From assembly GCA_031429355.1 (NCBI GenBank), contig JANOZM010000018.1, positions 25,588 through 89,587 on the forward strand: a stretch of 64,000 bases of DNA. The letters are read 5' to 3'. The position numbers and the translations under genes were made by a program. Source of the stretch: JANOZM01 sp031429355 (GTDB taxonomy: Bacteria > Pseudomonadota > Gammaproteobacteria > Burkholderiales > Burkholderiaceae_E). The stretch's first letter is position 1. Every line of letters starts with the position of its first letter. Positions 41,912 to 50,601 of the stretch are shown in pieces. A model generated the notes under the pieces. That model had not been told where the DNA came from. It did not search any database and saw nothing but the letters and a program-made list of their open reading frames with translations.

Positions 41912-42229
41912 TTATGCGCCTCCTGCTTTATTGTTTGGTTTGTCTTTTTTTCTAAACATTTCAAGCATTCGGCGCGTGACTAAAAAACCGCCGAACACAT
42001 TGACTGATGCTAGAGCGACGGCGCTAACGCCCATTACTTTGCCTAAAGTGGTTTCGGTTAAGGCGGCTGCTAACATTGCGCCAACAATAATGATGGCCGA
42101 TATTGCGTTGGTAACCGCCATTAATGGTGTGTGTAGTGCGGGTGTTACGGTCCAAACAACGTGATAGCCGACGTAAATGGCTAATACGAAGATGATGAGG
42201 TTAGTGACGGTAGGGCTAATAAAATCCAT
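41912..42229 (-). CDS. pntAB: NAD(P) transhydrogenase alpha subunit, membrane part
   Basis: 105 residues with three or four helices (FVLAIYVGYHVVWTVTPALH, SAIIIVGAMLAAAL, VNVFGGFLVTRRMLEMF). This is the membrane domain that is fused to the NAD domain in enterobacteria but encoded separately here. It sits between pntAA (109-bp gap upstream) and pntB (2 bp downstream). Confidence 0.95.
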   Translation of the reverse strand: MDFISPTVTNLIIFVLAIYVGYHVVWTVTPALHTPLMAVTNAISAIIIVGAMLAAALTETTLGKVMGVSAVALASVNVFGGFLVTRRMLEMFRKKDKPNNKAGGA

Positions 42230-42338
42230 AGCGAAAAGTCCTGAAAATTTTTATTGGTCTTGCAACTGATTATGAGAATTATTGGTTTGTTGTTTACTTA
42301 GGCAATGCGGAGGCAGTAAACCTTTGGGTGCAGTAATT

Positions 42339-43454
42339 TTATTGGCGTAGTAACTCTTTATCGCGGCACATCAAGCAAGCTTTAACGATGTCGTCTTCTA
42401 AATTAACCACGAGGCGCGCATCTTTATCCACAACAAGTTTCATAAAGTCGAGCACGTTGCGGGCGTACAAAGCCGAAGCATCTGCTGCTAGCAAGCCAGG
42501 TAAGTTAGTTTCACCCACAATAATGACGCCGTGTTTGACGACAGTTTTGCCAGCTTCCGTTAAAGGGCAATTGCCACCGGCAGGCGCTGCAATATCAATA
42601 ATGACGGAACCCGGTTTCATGGCTTTTACCATTTCTTCGGTTACCAAAACTGGCGCTGCACGACCTGGGATTAAAGCCGTAGTAATAACAATGTCGGCGG
42701 CGGCAACTTTTTTAGCGACTTCAACTTTTTGCCGATCTAGCCAACTTTGTGGCATAGCGCGGGCATAACCACCAACGCCTTCAGCGGCTTCTTTTTCTTC
42801 GGGGGTTTCGTACGGCACGTCGATAAACTTAGCACCTAGCGATTCGACCTGTTCTTTAACGCTGGGGCGAACATCCGAAGCTTCGATAACAGCGCCCAAA
42901 CGTTTTGCTGTGGCAATCGCCTGTAGTCCGGCCACACCCACACCTAAAATGACAACGCGCGCTGCTTTTACGGTTCCCGCAGCGGTCATCAACATCGGCA
43001 TAAAGCGCTGGTAGCGGTCTGCTGCCACCATAACCGCTTTGTAACCAGCAATATTGGCTTGAGATGAAAGTACATCCATGCTTTGAGCACGGGTTGTTCT
43101 AGGTGCAGCTTCTAAGGCGAAGGCACACAAACCGGCTTGGGTCATGGCCTCTAGGCCTGCTTTGTCGAACGGGTTTAACATGCCAATAACGGCAGTTCCC
43201 GGCTTCATTAATGACAGTTCGCTGGTAGAAGGCGCGCGCACTTTAAGTACTAACTCGGCACCAAGCGCTTGTTGCACATCGCCTATAGTGGCACCTGCTG
43301 CCTGATAGGCGTCGTCAGTTTGACTTGCTGCCGTGCCTGCGCCGCTTTGAATCACAACTTGGTGGCCCGCTAAGATAAATTTTTTGACTGTTTCAGCCGT
43401 AGCTGCAACCCGTGCTTCACCAACCGTCGTTTCGGTCGGAACCCCGATCTGCAT
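42339..43454 (-). CDS. pntAA: NAD(P) transhydrogenase alpha subunit, NAD-binding part
   Basis: 371 residues. Alanine-dehydrogenase-like fold: MQIGVPTETTVGEARVAATAE, the Rossmann motif VVILGVGVAGLQAIATAKRLGA, and PGRAAPVLVTEEMV with VIDIAAPAGGNCP. It binds NAD(H) and works with the pntAB and pntB products. First gene of the operon, divergent from mnmA (about 95 bp between starts). Confidence 0.95.
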   Translation of the reverse strand: MQIGVPTETTVGEARVAATAETVKKFILAGHQVVIQSGAGTAASQTDDAYQAAGATIGDVQQALGAELVLKVRAPSTSELSLMKPGTAVIGMLNPFDKAGLEAMTQAGLCAFALEAAPRTTRAQSMDVLSSQANIAGYKAVMVAADRYQRFMPMLMTAAGTVKAARVVILGVGVAGLQAIATAKRLGAVIEASDVRPSVKEQVESLGAKFIDVPYETPEEKEAAEGVGGYARAMPQSWLDRQKVEVAKKVAAADIVITTALIPGRAAPVLVTEEMVKAMKPGSVIIDIAAPAGGNCPLTEAGKTVVKHGVIIVGETNLPGLLAADASALYARNVLDFMKLVVDKDARLVVNLEDDIVKACLMCRDKELLRQ

Positions 43455-43550
43455 AATTGTCCCTTATTGTGTTCTTTAATGCGTGTTTAGTGATGGTATC
43501 TCAAAGCCACAGTAAAATCAGGCCAGTCGATTGAAATGCTAGGAATTGTA

Positions 43551-44693
43551 ATGTCAGATGGGATTTACACTTCGACCCTAGACAACAAGCGAGTTGTCAT
43601 TGGTATGTCTGGCGGCGTAGATTCGTCGGTTGCTGCGTGGCTGCTAAAAGAGCAGGGCTACGAAGTAATTGGTTTGTTTATGAAAAACTGGGAAGACGAC
43701 GATGACCAAGAATATTGCTCGACCCGCCAAGATTTTTTAGATGCCGCTTCTGCGGCCGACGTTGTGGGCGTCGAGCTGCAAGCGGTTAATTTTGCAGCCG
43801 AATATAAAGACCGCGTGTTTGCCGAATTTTTGCGCGAGTACTCCGCGGGCCGCACGCCCAACCCCGATGTATTGTGTAACGCCGAAATTAAATTTAAAGC
43901 CTTTTTAGATCATGCTATGAGTTTGGGTGCTGCAAAAATTGCGACGGGCCACTATGCCCGCGTGCGTGAAGTTGAGTTGGCGGGGCTTCCAAGCCAATTC
44001 GAATTATTGCGCGGTCTTGACGTAACAAAAGACCAAAGTTATTTTTTACATCGGTTAACCCAAGATCAGCTAGCTCGCTCGCTGTTTCCTGTGGGGCATT
44101 TGCCTAAAACGGAAGTGCGTGAACTCGCCAAAAAAATTGGTTTGCCTAATGCCGCAAAAAAAGATTCGACGGGTATTTGCTTTATTGGCGAGCGTCCTTT
44201 TCGCGAATTTTTAAATCGCTATCTAGCGCAAAAACCTGGCAATATTTTAGATGATACCGGCCGCGTCATTGGGCAACATGTCGGGCTTAGTTTTTACACC
44301 TTAGGGCAACGTAAAGGCATCGGCCTCGGTGGTAGTAAAGATGGTAGTGGCCAAGCTTGGTACGTAGCGCGTAAAGACATTGAGAGAAATGAACTACATG
44401 CGGTGCAAGGGCACGATCATCCATGGCTGCTATCACATCGTTTAGAGGCCGACGATTTGTCGTGGGTAGCCGGTGCTGCACCTACTAACGACAATTTAGA
44501 CTTTGCGTTACTTGGTGCAAAAACCCGTTATCGCCAACAAGACGCCCCTTGCTCGTTACAAACCCAAAACGATTCTTTAAGTCTTTATTTTCCGCAAGCG
44601 CAGTGGGCGGTAACCCCTGGTCAATCCGCAGTGCTATATCACGGCGAAGTTTGTTTGGGTGGCGGTGTTATTGCAACCGCAAGCGTAAGTTAA
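43551..44693 (+). CDS. mnmA: tRNA-specific 2-thiouridylase
   Basis: 380 residues from ATG 43551; an in-frame ATG at 43536 is less likely. PP-loop GMSGGVDSSVAAWLL, first catalytic Cys in NPDVLCNAEIKF, second in STGICFIGERPF, and DQSYFLHRL. It makes 2-thiouridine at the wobble base of tRNA-Lys, tRNA-Glu and tRNA-Gln, using sulfur relayed from IscS. Stands alone here. Confidence 0.97.
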   Translation: MSDGIYTSTLDNKRVVIGMSGGVDSSVAAWLLKEQGYEVIGLFMKNWEDDDDQEYCSTRQDFLDAASAADVVGVELQAVNFAAEYKDRVFAEFLREYSAGRTPNPDVLCNAEIKFKAFLDHAMSLGAAKIATGHYARVREVELAGLPSQFELLRGLDVTKDQSYFLHRLTQDQLARSLFPVGHLPKTEVRELAKKIGLPNAAKKDSTGICFIGERPFREFLNRYLAQKPGNILDDTGRVIGQHVGLSFYTLGQRKGIGLGGSKDGSGQAWYVARKDIERNELHAVQGHDHPWLLSHRLEADDLSWVAGAAPTNDNLDFALLGAKTRYRQQDAPCSLQTQNDSLSLYFPQAQWAVTPGQSAVLYHGEVCLGGGVIATASVS

Positions 44694-44781
44694 ACTCCGC
44701 GAGTGAAATTTGCTGCTTTAAATTTCGTTTGTTCAAACTAGCTTGGGCGTACACTTGCTCAAGCACAAACCCTATGAATTT

Positions 44782-46425
44782 ATGAAACCCAATTTTTTTA
44801 GCAGTCAAATTATTAAACCGATTCAGTCTTACGCCCGCTTAAGCACTTGGTTTATTTGCGTAGCACTGGCATTGTTATCACTGATGCTTTGGTTTGTTAA
44901 CGCATTAAGCGGGTTTTGGCCGTTGTTGTTTGTGGGCTTGTCGCTGCTTGGTTTCTACGACTTTCATCAAACTCGGCACGCAGTGCGACGCAACTATCCG
45001 GTGATAGGGCACTTGCGTTATTTGTTTGAATATGTGCGCCCCGAGCTGCGCCAATACTTTTTAGAAAGCGATACCGAGGCAACTCCGTTTTCGCGGCAGC
45101 AGCGCGCCTTGGTCTATCAACGTGCTAAACAACAACCCGATAAGTTACCGTTTGGAACCCATATCGATGTGTATAAAACCGGCTTCGAGTGGATTAATCA
45201 CTCGGTTCGACCAAGCACAATTGAGAGCCATGATTTTCGATTAACTATTGGTGGTGCGGCTTGTAAGCAACCGTATTTGGCATCGGTGTTTAATATTTCT
45301 GCCATGAGTTTTGGTGCTTTGTCGGCCAATGCAATTCAGGCTTTAAATCGCGGTGCTTTTTTAGGAAAGTTTGCACACGATACTGGCGAGGGTTCCATCT
45401 CGGCCTACCATCGGATGCACGGCGGCGACTTAATTTGGGAAATTGGCTCGGGTTATTTTGGTTGCCGTGATGAAGCCGGAAAATTTTCCGAAGAGGCGTT
45501 TATTCATAATGCCCAGCACCCACAAGTAAAAATGATCGAGCTAAAGTTATCGCAAGGCGCAAAGCCTGGTCATGGTGGGGTGTTACCTGGCCCAAAGGTA
45601 ACGCTTGAAATTGCTTCGGCCCGAGGCGTTGAAGCATTCAAAGATTGTATTTCACCCGCTTCGCACTCAGCGTTTTCTACGCCAATCGAAATGATGGAAT
45701 TCATTGCTCGCTTGCGCGAACTGTCGGGCGGCAAGCCGGTCGGTTTTAAATTGGCTATCGGACATCCGTGGGAATGGTTTGCAATGGTGAAAGCCATGCT
45801 GCACACCGGTATTACTCCAGACTTTATCGTTGTCGATGGCAAAGAAGGCGGAACCGGTGCAGCACCAAGCGAATTTATCGATCACGTTGGCGTACCAATG
45901 CGCGAAGCCTTGCTGTTAGTGCATAACACTTTAGTGGGCGTTAACTTACGCGATCAAATTAAAATAGGCGTAGCCGGAAAAATCGTCAGTGCATTCGATA
46001 TTGTGCGCGCTATGGCGCTGGGTGCCGATTGGTGTAACTCGGCTCGGGGCTTTATGTTTGCTTTAGGTTGCATACAAGCCCAAAGCTGCCACACGGGTAC
46101 TTGCCCAACTGGTGTTACGACGCAAGACCCGCAACGACAAAAAGCTTTGGTAGTGCCGGATAAAGCCGATCGCGTTCATCACTTTCATGACAGTACTTTA
46201 AAAGCGTTGGCGGAACTTATTGCGGCAGCTGGGTTAACGCACCCAGATCAATTGATGCCTTATCATTTGGTGAAACGAATAAGCGACACCGAAATTCGCT
46301 TGGCTTCAAACTTATATCCGTTTTTAAAGCCGGGCGATCTTTTAGATAACGAACCGGATCACGCAGTATTTAAATTATTTTGGCCCAAGGCTCGGGCTGA
46401 AAGTTTTGCGCCACTGTTCGAGTAG
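44782..46425 (+). CDS. FMN-binding glutamate synthase-family membrane protein
   Basis: About 547 residues from ATG 44782; a TTG at 44743 is also in frame. Two N-terminal helices (TWFICVALALLSLMLWF and FWPLLFVGLSLLGFYDF), then the glutamate-synthase FMN/Fe-S barrel: ISAMSFGALSANAIQAL, GEGSISAYH, the substrate loop QGAKPGHGGVLPG, GKEGGTGAAP, and cysteines CIQAQSCHTGTCPTGVTTQDP for a 3Fe-4S centre. It lacks the glutaminase domain of GltB. Physiological reaction of these stand-alone membrane versions is unknown. Confidence 0.88.
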   Translation: MKPNFFSSQIIKPIQSYARLSTWFICVALALLSLMLWFVNALSGFWPLLFVGLSLLGFYDFHQTRHAVRRNYPVIGHLRYLFEYVRPELRQYFLESDTEATPFSRQQRALVYQRAKQQPDKLPFGTHIDVYKTGFEWINHSVRPSTIESHDFRLTIGGAACKQPYLASVFNISAMSFGALSANAIQALNRGAFLGKFAHDTGEGSISAYHRMHGGDLIWEIGSGYFGCRDEAGKFSEEAFIHNAQHPQVKMIELKLSQGAKPGHGGVLPGPKVTLEIASARGVEAFKDCISPASHSAFSTPIEMMEFIARLRELSGGKPVGFKLAIGHPWEWFAMVKAMLHTGITPDFIVVDGKEGGTGAAPSEFIDHVGVPMREALLLVHNTLVGVNLRDQIKIGVAGKIVSAFDIVRAMALGADWCNSARGFMFALGCIQAQSCHTGTCPTGVTTQDPQRQKALVVPDKADRVHHFHDSTLKALAELIAAAGLTHPDQLMPYHLVKRISDTEIRLASNLYPFLKPGDLLDNEPDHAVFKLFWPKARAESFAPLFE

Positions 46426-46463
46426 TCGCGATTTACAGTGCCGACTGGTATTTTAGTTGTGAA

Positions 46464-47075
46464 CTATAAATTAGGCATCGTATCTATAAAGGCTTTACGC
46501 AAACTTAATTTGTCAAACAACTTGGCTAAGTTGGCGTGAGGGCCGCGCCAATCCAGTGCCGAAAACCGAAAGTCTAAGTAACCCAATGCGCAACCCACGC
46601 TAATGTCGGCTAACGAGTATTTGTTACCGCTACACCAGTCGCGACCATCTAAACCCTTACTCATCGCGTCTAGGGATAACTCAATTTTTTTCATTTGACG
46701 GGCAATCCAAGGCGCACTACGTTGTGCTTCGGTCCGCTGGGTGTTTTCTAAGCGCACTAAAATTGCGGCATCTAAAAGCCCATCGCTAAGCGCTTCCCAG
46801 CAACGTACTTCAACGCGCTGCCGACCATTTTCTGGGATCATTTTGTGCAAAGGACTGAGGTTATCGAGGTACTCAACAATAACGCGCGAATCAAAAACAG
46901 CCCCACCATCGTCCATCATTAACGCGGGTACCTTACCCAAAGGGTTGACGGTATTTATCGTGGTGTCGGCCTTCCAAACGTCCTCGGTTTCGTACTTATG
47001 CTCAATTTTCTTTTCAGCAAGAACGATGCGTACTTTACGTGTATAGGGACTGGTGTTGGCACCGATTAATTTCAT
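46464..47075 (-). CDS. glutathione S-transferase family protein
   Basis: 203 residues from ATG 47075. The N-terminal thioredoxin fold reads MKLIGANTSPYTRKVRIVLAEK (family Ser/Thr near the active site), with VNPLGKVPALMMDDGG supplying the cis-Pro and DSRVIVEYLD the glutathione contact. The C-terminal helical domain has SLADISVGCALGYLDFR. Close in layout to the YibF-type GSTs. Substrate unknown. Confidence 0.9.
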   Translation of the reverse strand: MKLIGANTSPYTRKVRIVLAEKKIEHKYETEDVWKADTTINTVNPLGKVPALMMDDGGAVFDSRVIVEYLDNLSPLHKMIPENGRQRVEVRCWEALSDGLLDAAILVRLENTQRTEAQRSAPWIARQMKKIELSLDAMSKGLDGRDWCSGNKYSLADISVGCALGYLDFRFSALDWRGPHANLAKLFDKLSLRKAFIDTMPNL

Positions 47076-47173
47076 TTTGATCAATAGCTTGGTTTCGTTG
47101 CGCTTATCTTACCCGTTCCCAGCAGCCAAATCTGTGGGGCGATTTGTTACCATCGCTTCTTTAGGAATTTCTT

Positions 47174-48547
47174 ATGACAGCTGCCACTAACTTTGAATTA
47201 AATGCCCTTTCGCCTTTGGATGGCCGTTATTCGGCAAAGGTGAAGCCTCTGCGTGCTTTGCTGTCCGAATCGGCATTTATGCGGCACCGAATTCAAGTCG
47301 AAGTAGAGTGGTTAGTAGCTTTAGCGCAGGCAAAGTTGCCCGAAGGGCCACGCTTGGAAGTCGATGACGTGGCGTTTTTACGCGCAATTGTCACCAACTT
47401 TGATGAGACCGCAGCGCAACGTATTAAGGCCATCGAAGCCGTCACTAATCATGACGTGAAGGCTGTCGAATACTATTTAAAAGAATCGGTCCAGTCGCGT
47501 CCGGCATTGGCCGCCGCAAGCGAGTTTATTCATTTCGCTTGTACCTCAGAAGATATCAACAATACTTCGCATGCATTAATGTTGGGTGCTGCGCGTAGCC
47601 AAGTGATTGTGCCTGCTATGCAATCCATCGCTAAACGCTTACGCACTATGGCCCACACCTATGCTGCATTGCCAATGCTCTCGCGCACTCACGGTCAATC
47701 TGCAACACCAACAACCCTAGGTAAAGAGATGGCCAACGTAGTGGCTCGTTTAGAGCGCTCGATTGGCCAAGTCAATGCAATTGTGCCCTTAGCTAAAATG
47801 AATGGTGCTGTGGGCAACTTTAATGCTCATCTTGCTGCTTACCCAGACCATGATTGGCAGGCGATTTCGCGCGGTGTCATCGAGAGTTTAGGCATTGAAT
47901 TTAACGCCTACACTATTCAAATCGAGCCGCACGATTACATGGCCGCCTTGTTTGATGCGATTGCGCGTTTTAACACTATTTTGCTCGACTTTAATCGTGA
48001 TGTATGGGGCTATGTATCACTTGGCTATTTTAAGCAGCGCCTAAAGCCGGGGGAGGTGGGTTCTTCAACCATGCCCCATAAGGTAAACCCAATAGACTTT
48101 GAAAACTCCGAAGGTAATTTGGGTTTAGCTAATGCCTTGTTACGCCATATGGCCGAAAAACTACCTATTTCACGTTGGCAGCGTGATTTAACCGACTCGA
48201 CCGTGTTGCGTAATGTGGGCGTCGCGTTTGGTTATTCGTTATTGGCCTATGAATCATGCATTCGTGGGATTGATAAATTGGAAGTCAACGAAGCGGCAAT
48301 TGCTGCTGACTTAGATGGCGCATGGGAAGTGTTGGCTGAACCCATTCAAACCGTGATGCGTCGCTACTCGGTAGCCGAACCCTACGAGAAGCTAAAAGCC
48401 TTAACCCGTGGTAAAGGTATTGACCGCGAAAGTTTGCAGCAGTTTATTCAAACCTTAGAGATTCCTCTTGCCGAGCGCGAGCGTCTGTTGCAAATGACCC
48501 CGGCCAGCTATATTGGTTTAGCCGCAAAGTTGGCAAGCCAGATATAG
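47174..48547 (+). CDS. purB: adenylosuccinate lyase
   Basis: 457 residues. Family signature GSSTMPHKVNPIDFENSEGN, with FACTSEDINNTSHALML and SRTHGQSATPTTLGKE holding the catalytic His and Ser/Thr environment. It removes fumarate from SAICAR and adenylosuccinate in purine synthesis. It is divergent from the GST gene (98 bp between starts). Confidence 0.97.
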   Translation: MTAATNFELNALSPLDGRYSAKVKPLRALLSESAFMRHRIQVEVEWLVALAQAKLPEGPRLEVDDVAFLRAIVTNFDETAAQRIKAIEAVTNHDVKAVEYYLKESVQSRPALAAASEFIHFACTSEDINNTSHALMLGAARSQVIVPAMQSIAKRLRTMAHTYAALPMLSRTHGQSATPTTLGKEMANVVARLERSIGQVNAIVPLAKMNGAVGNFNAHLAAYPDHDWQAISRGVIESLGIEFNAYTIQIEPHDYMAALFDAIARFNTILLDFNRDVWGYVSLGYFKQRLKPGEVGSSTMPHKVNPIDFENSEGNLGLANALLRHMAEKLPISRWQRDLTDSTVLRNVGVAFGYSLLAYESCIRGIDKLEVNEAAIAADLDGAWEVLAEPIQTVMRRYSVAEPYEKLKALTRGKGIDRESLQQFIQTLEIPLAERERLLQMTPASYIGLAAKLASQI

Positions 48548-48750
48548 TTTTTTCGGTAGGACCTTTCGATCCCTTAGTTGTTTACAGCTATTTATAGTCT
48601 TACCTAGACTTATGCTGTTGTGCAAAAGCCGCACGCGCTCCACTGGTCGGCGGGCTTTGTCCATTCAAGCCTAGGCTCTCTAAAGACAATTGTTCTGCGT
48701 TTGTTCCTGGTGAACACTGGTGAAAATAAAACTACTGGTGAGGAAAAACC

Positions 48751-49053
48751 ATGTTTGTAGCAGAACGTCGTGCCGCGGCATTGCCGCTTACTTTTGACGA
48801 AACGATTCAGCCCGATGCGCTGGCTGGTCAAATTGATGGGCTAGCTCAGCTAGGTGAACCACGGGTTTGCCTTTCTTTATTGAGCCTAGATAATTTAGAT
48901 TTTCGCTCGTTGCAGACCTTACTTTCGGCCCGTGAATATTGCATTCAACGTGGACTAGTGATGCGTTTAACGGATGTCTCGGATGAAGTGCGTGAGCGAA
49001 TTCAGTGGGCCGATGCCGGCCGCTTGCTCGAAGACGACTTGATGTTGGTCTAG
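48751..49053 (+). CDS. STAS-like protein heading the chemotaxis operon
   Basis: 100 residues. PRVCLSLLSLDNLDFRSLQTLLSAREYCIQRG, then LVMRLTDVSDEVRERIQWADAGRLL, follows the STAS pattern (strand, phospho-loop, helix). The usual D-S/T-S-G loop reads LDFRSL, so whether it can be phosphorylated is uncertain. GAGG lies about nine bases before the ATG. It is 11 bp before the next gene and probably co-regulated with chemotaxis functions. Confidence 0.7.
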   Translation: MFVAERRAAALPLTFDETIQPDALAGQIDGLAQLGEPRVCLSLLSLDNLDFRSLQTLLSAREYCIQRGLVMRLTDVSDEVRERIQWADAGRLLEDDLMLV

Positions 49054-49064
49054 GTTCTGTTTGC

Positions 49065-49850
49065 ATGCGTACTTCCGTTAAAGATGTTAGTGCAACTGGT
49101 ATTGCTAAAGCAAAAGTTTGGCTGTTTAGTGGCCTAGCGTTGCTGCCGTGGTTTGTATGTGCATTTTTAGTGCCTGTTTCAGGTGTAATTTGGTTGCTGT
49201 TAGGCGCTCTGATTAATGCGGTGGTTCTGTATCGATTTGCCTTAGCGTTAGTTAAACCAAGGTTTCCATCGCAGTCGTTAGCTACGGGTTCCGAGCTTTC
49301 AGAAACGCAGCGTGAGCATGGCGACGCACTCACTCGCGCGTTACAGGAACGGGCTTGCTCGGTGCAAGCTCAAATCCAAGCGATGGAGCACCTTGAATCG
49401 GGGTTGTTTCGGTTAGACGAAAGTCGGCAAGAGGCTGAATTGGCTGTATTGAAGGCCGGAGAATCGGTTAAGCGTCTTGGTGCTTTGCAACGAGCGCAGA
49501 TGGGTTGGATTCAGGCCAATGCTTTGTCGCGCATTAGTCGATCGGGCACGATGCCCGATGCGCTGCGAGTCATCAACCAACAAGTCGAAACTGAAGTACA
49601 GCGCTTGGTTGTGCAATTACAGTTTCACGATGTTTTAGATCAGAAGCTGACCAAAGTGGCTGGTGCAGATATTGGTGCTGCGTTGTTGACTTTGAGTAAT
49701 GCTAACGAAGAGTCAACGGCAAAAGCCGTGATGTTAAGAAAAAAATCGAGTCATGCCGCAAACGGTAAAACTCAACGCAACAAATTGTCCGCCGCGGTTA
49801 CTGCAGTTTCAGTAACGCCAGTAAAGCGCGGTGAGATCGAATTCTTTTAG
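49065..49850 (+). CDS. coiled-coil membrane protein of the chemotaxis operon
   Basis: 261 residues from ATG 49065. Two hydrophobic helices (WLFSGLALLPWFVCAFLV and VIWLLLGALINAVVLYRFAL), then long helices. QLQFHDVLDQKLTKV recalls the helix motif of CheZ-type phosphatases (FQDLTGQ), and the C-terminus is acidic-hydrophobic (GEIEFF), similar in kind to CheY-docking tails. No CheZ is otherwise encoded, so a CheZ-like role is a testable idea rather than an assignment. It precedes cheY by 9 bp. Confidence 0.55.
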   Translation: MRTSVKDVSATGIAKAKVWLFSGLALLPWFVCAFLVPVSGVIWLLLGALINAVVLYRFALALVKPRFPSQSLATGSELSETQREHGDALTRALQERACSVQAQIQAMEHLESGLFRLDESRQEAELAVLKAGESVKRLGALQRAQMGWIQANALSRISRSGTMPDALRVINQQVETEVQRLVVQLQFHDVLDQKLTKVAGADIGAALLTLSNANEESTAKAVMLRKKSSHAANGKTQRNKLSAAVTAVSVTPVKRGEIEFF

Positions 49851-49859
49851 GAAAATAAA

Positions 49860-50222
49860 ATGGCAAGTATTTTAGTTGTCGATGATTCAGCCACGATGCG
49901 CCAAATGGTTTCGTTTACGTTAACCGAGGCGGGGCATGAAGTGCACGAAGCGGAAGACGCCCAAACGGCTCTGACTTGGTTAGACTCGAAAGTACCAGAT
50001 TTGGTAATTACCGATGTCAATATGCCCGGTATGAATGGGATTGAGCTGGTTCGCGCAATCCGGTTGCGTGAACCGTTAAAAAGTAAACCTATTTTAGTCC
50101 TAACAACCGAGCATGAGCCCGAAATGAAAGCGCGCGGGCGCGAAGCGGGCGCTACAGGTTGGATTGTGAAGCCATTCGACCCGCAGGCATTGTTAAACGT
50201 ACTTCCACGGGTGTTGAAATAA
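49860..50222 (+). CDS. cheY: CheY-type response regulator 1
   Basis: 120 residues, receiver domain only. Acidic pocket Asp8/Asp9, phospho-acceptor Asp52 (VITDVNMPGMNG), Thr82 (ILVLTTE) and Lys104 (VKPFD) are all present, so normal phosphotransfer from CheA and switching are expected. Likely the regulator that contacts the flagellar motor. It is 1 bp from the second receiver gene. Confidence 0.92.
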   Translation: MASILVVDDSATMRQMVSFTLTEAGHEVHEAEDAQTALTWLDSKVPDLVITDVNMPGMNGIELVRAIRLREPLKSKPILVLTTEHEPEMKARGREAGATGWIVKPFDPQALLNVLPRVLK

Positions 50223-50223
50223 A

Positions 50224-50601
50224 ATGGCCAGAATTTTAATTGTTGATGACGTAACGCCAATTCGCGATATCGTAATTTCAATATTGCAAAAGCGCGGACA
50301 TAGAATTTTTGAAGCCAAGAGTGGTGATGAGGCTTTAAGCATCGCGCGCGAGAAAAAAGTACATATGGTGCTTACTGACGTCAATATGCCAGGTATGGAT
50401 GGCATTAGCATGATCGAACGAATGCGTGGCCTCGAAAATTACAAATCGGTTCCTATTATTGTGCTTGCTAAGGACGCTAAAGACTCAAACATCGAGCGAG
50501 CTAAAGCCGCCGGTGCAATTGATTGGGTTGCCAAGCCGTTTACTGAAGATTCTCTAGTTAACAAAGTCAATCAGATTCTTGTTGACTACTATGTCAATTG
50601 A
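50224..50601 (+). CDS. CheY-like response regulator 2, switch Thr replaced
   Basis: 125 residues. Asp8/Asp9, phospho-acceptor Asp52 (LTDVNMPGMDG) and Lys104 (AKPF) are present, but the conserved Thr/Ser at position 82 is Ala (IIVLAKDAKD). In CheY this Thr transmits the activated state, so this protein may be a phosphate sink or bind a different partner. It aligns with CheY1 over its whole length (a tandem duplication). cheA starts inside its last codons. Confidence 0.88.
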   Translation: MARILIVDDVTPIRDIVISILQKRGHRIFEAKSGDEALSIAREKKVHMVLTDVNMPGMDGISMIERMRGLENYKSVPIIVLAKDAKDSNIERAKAAGAIDWVAKPFTEDSLVNKVNQILVDYYVN

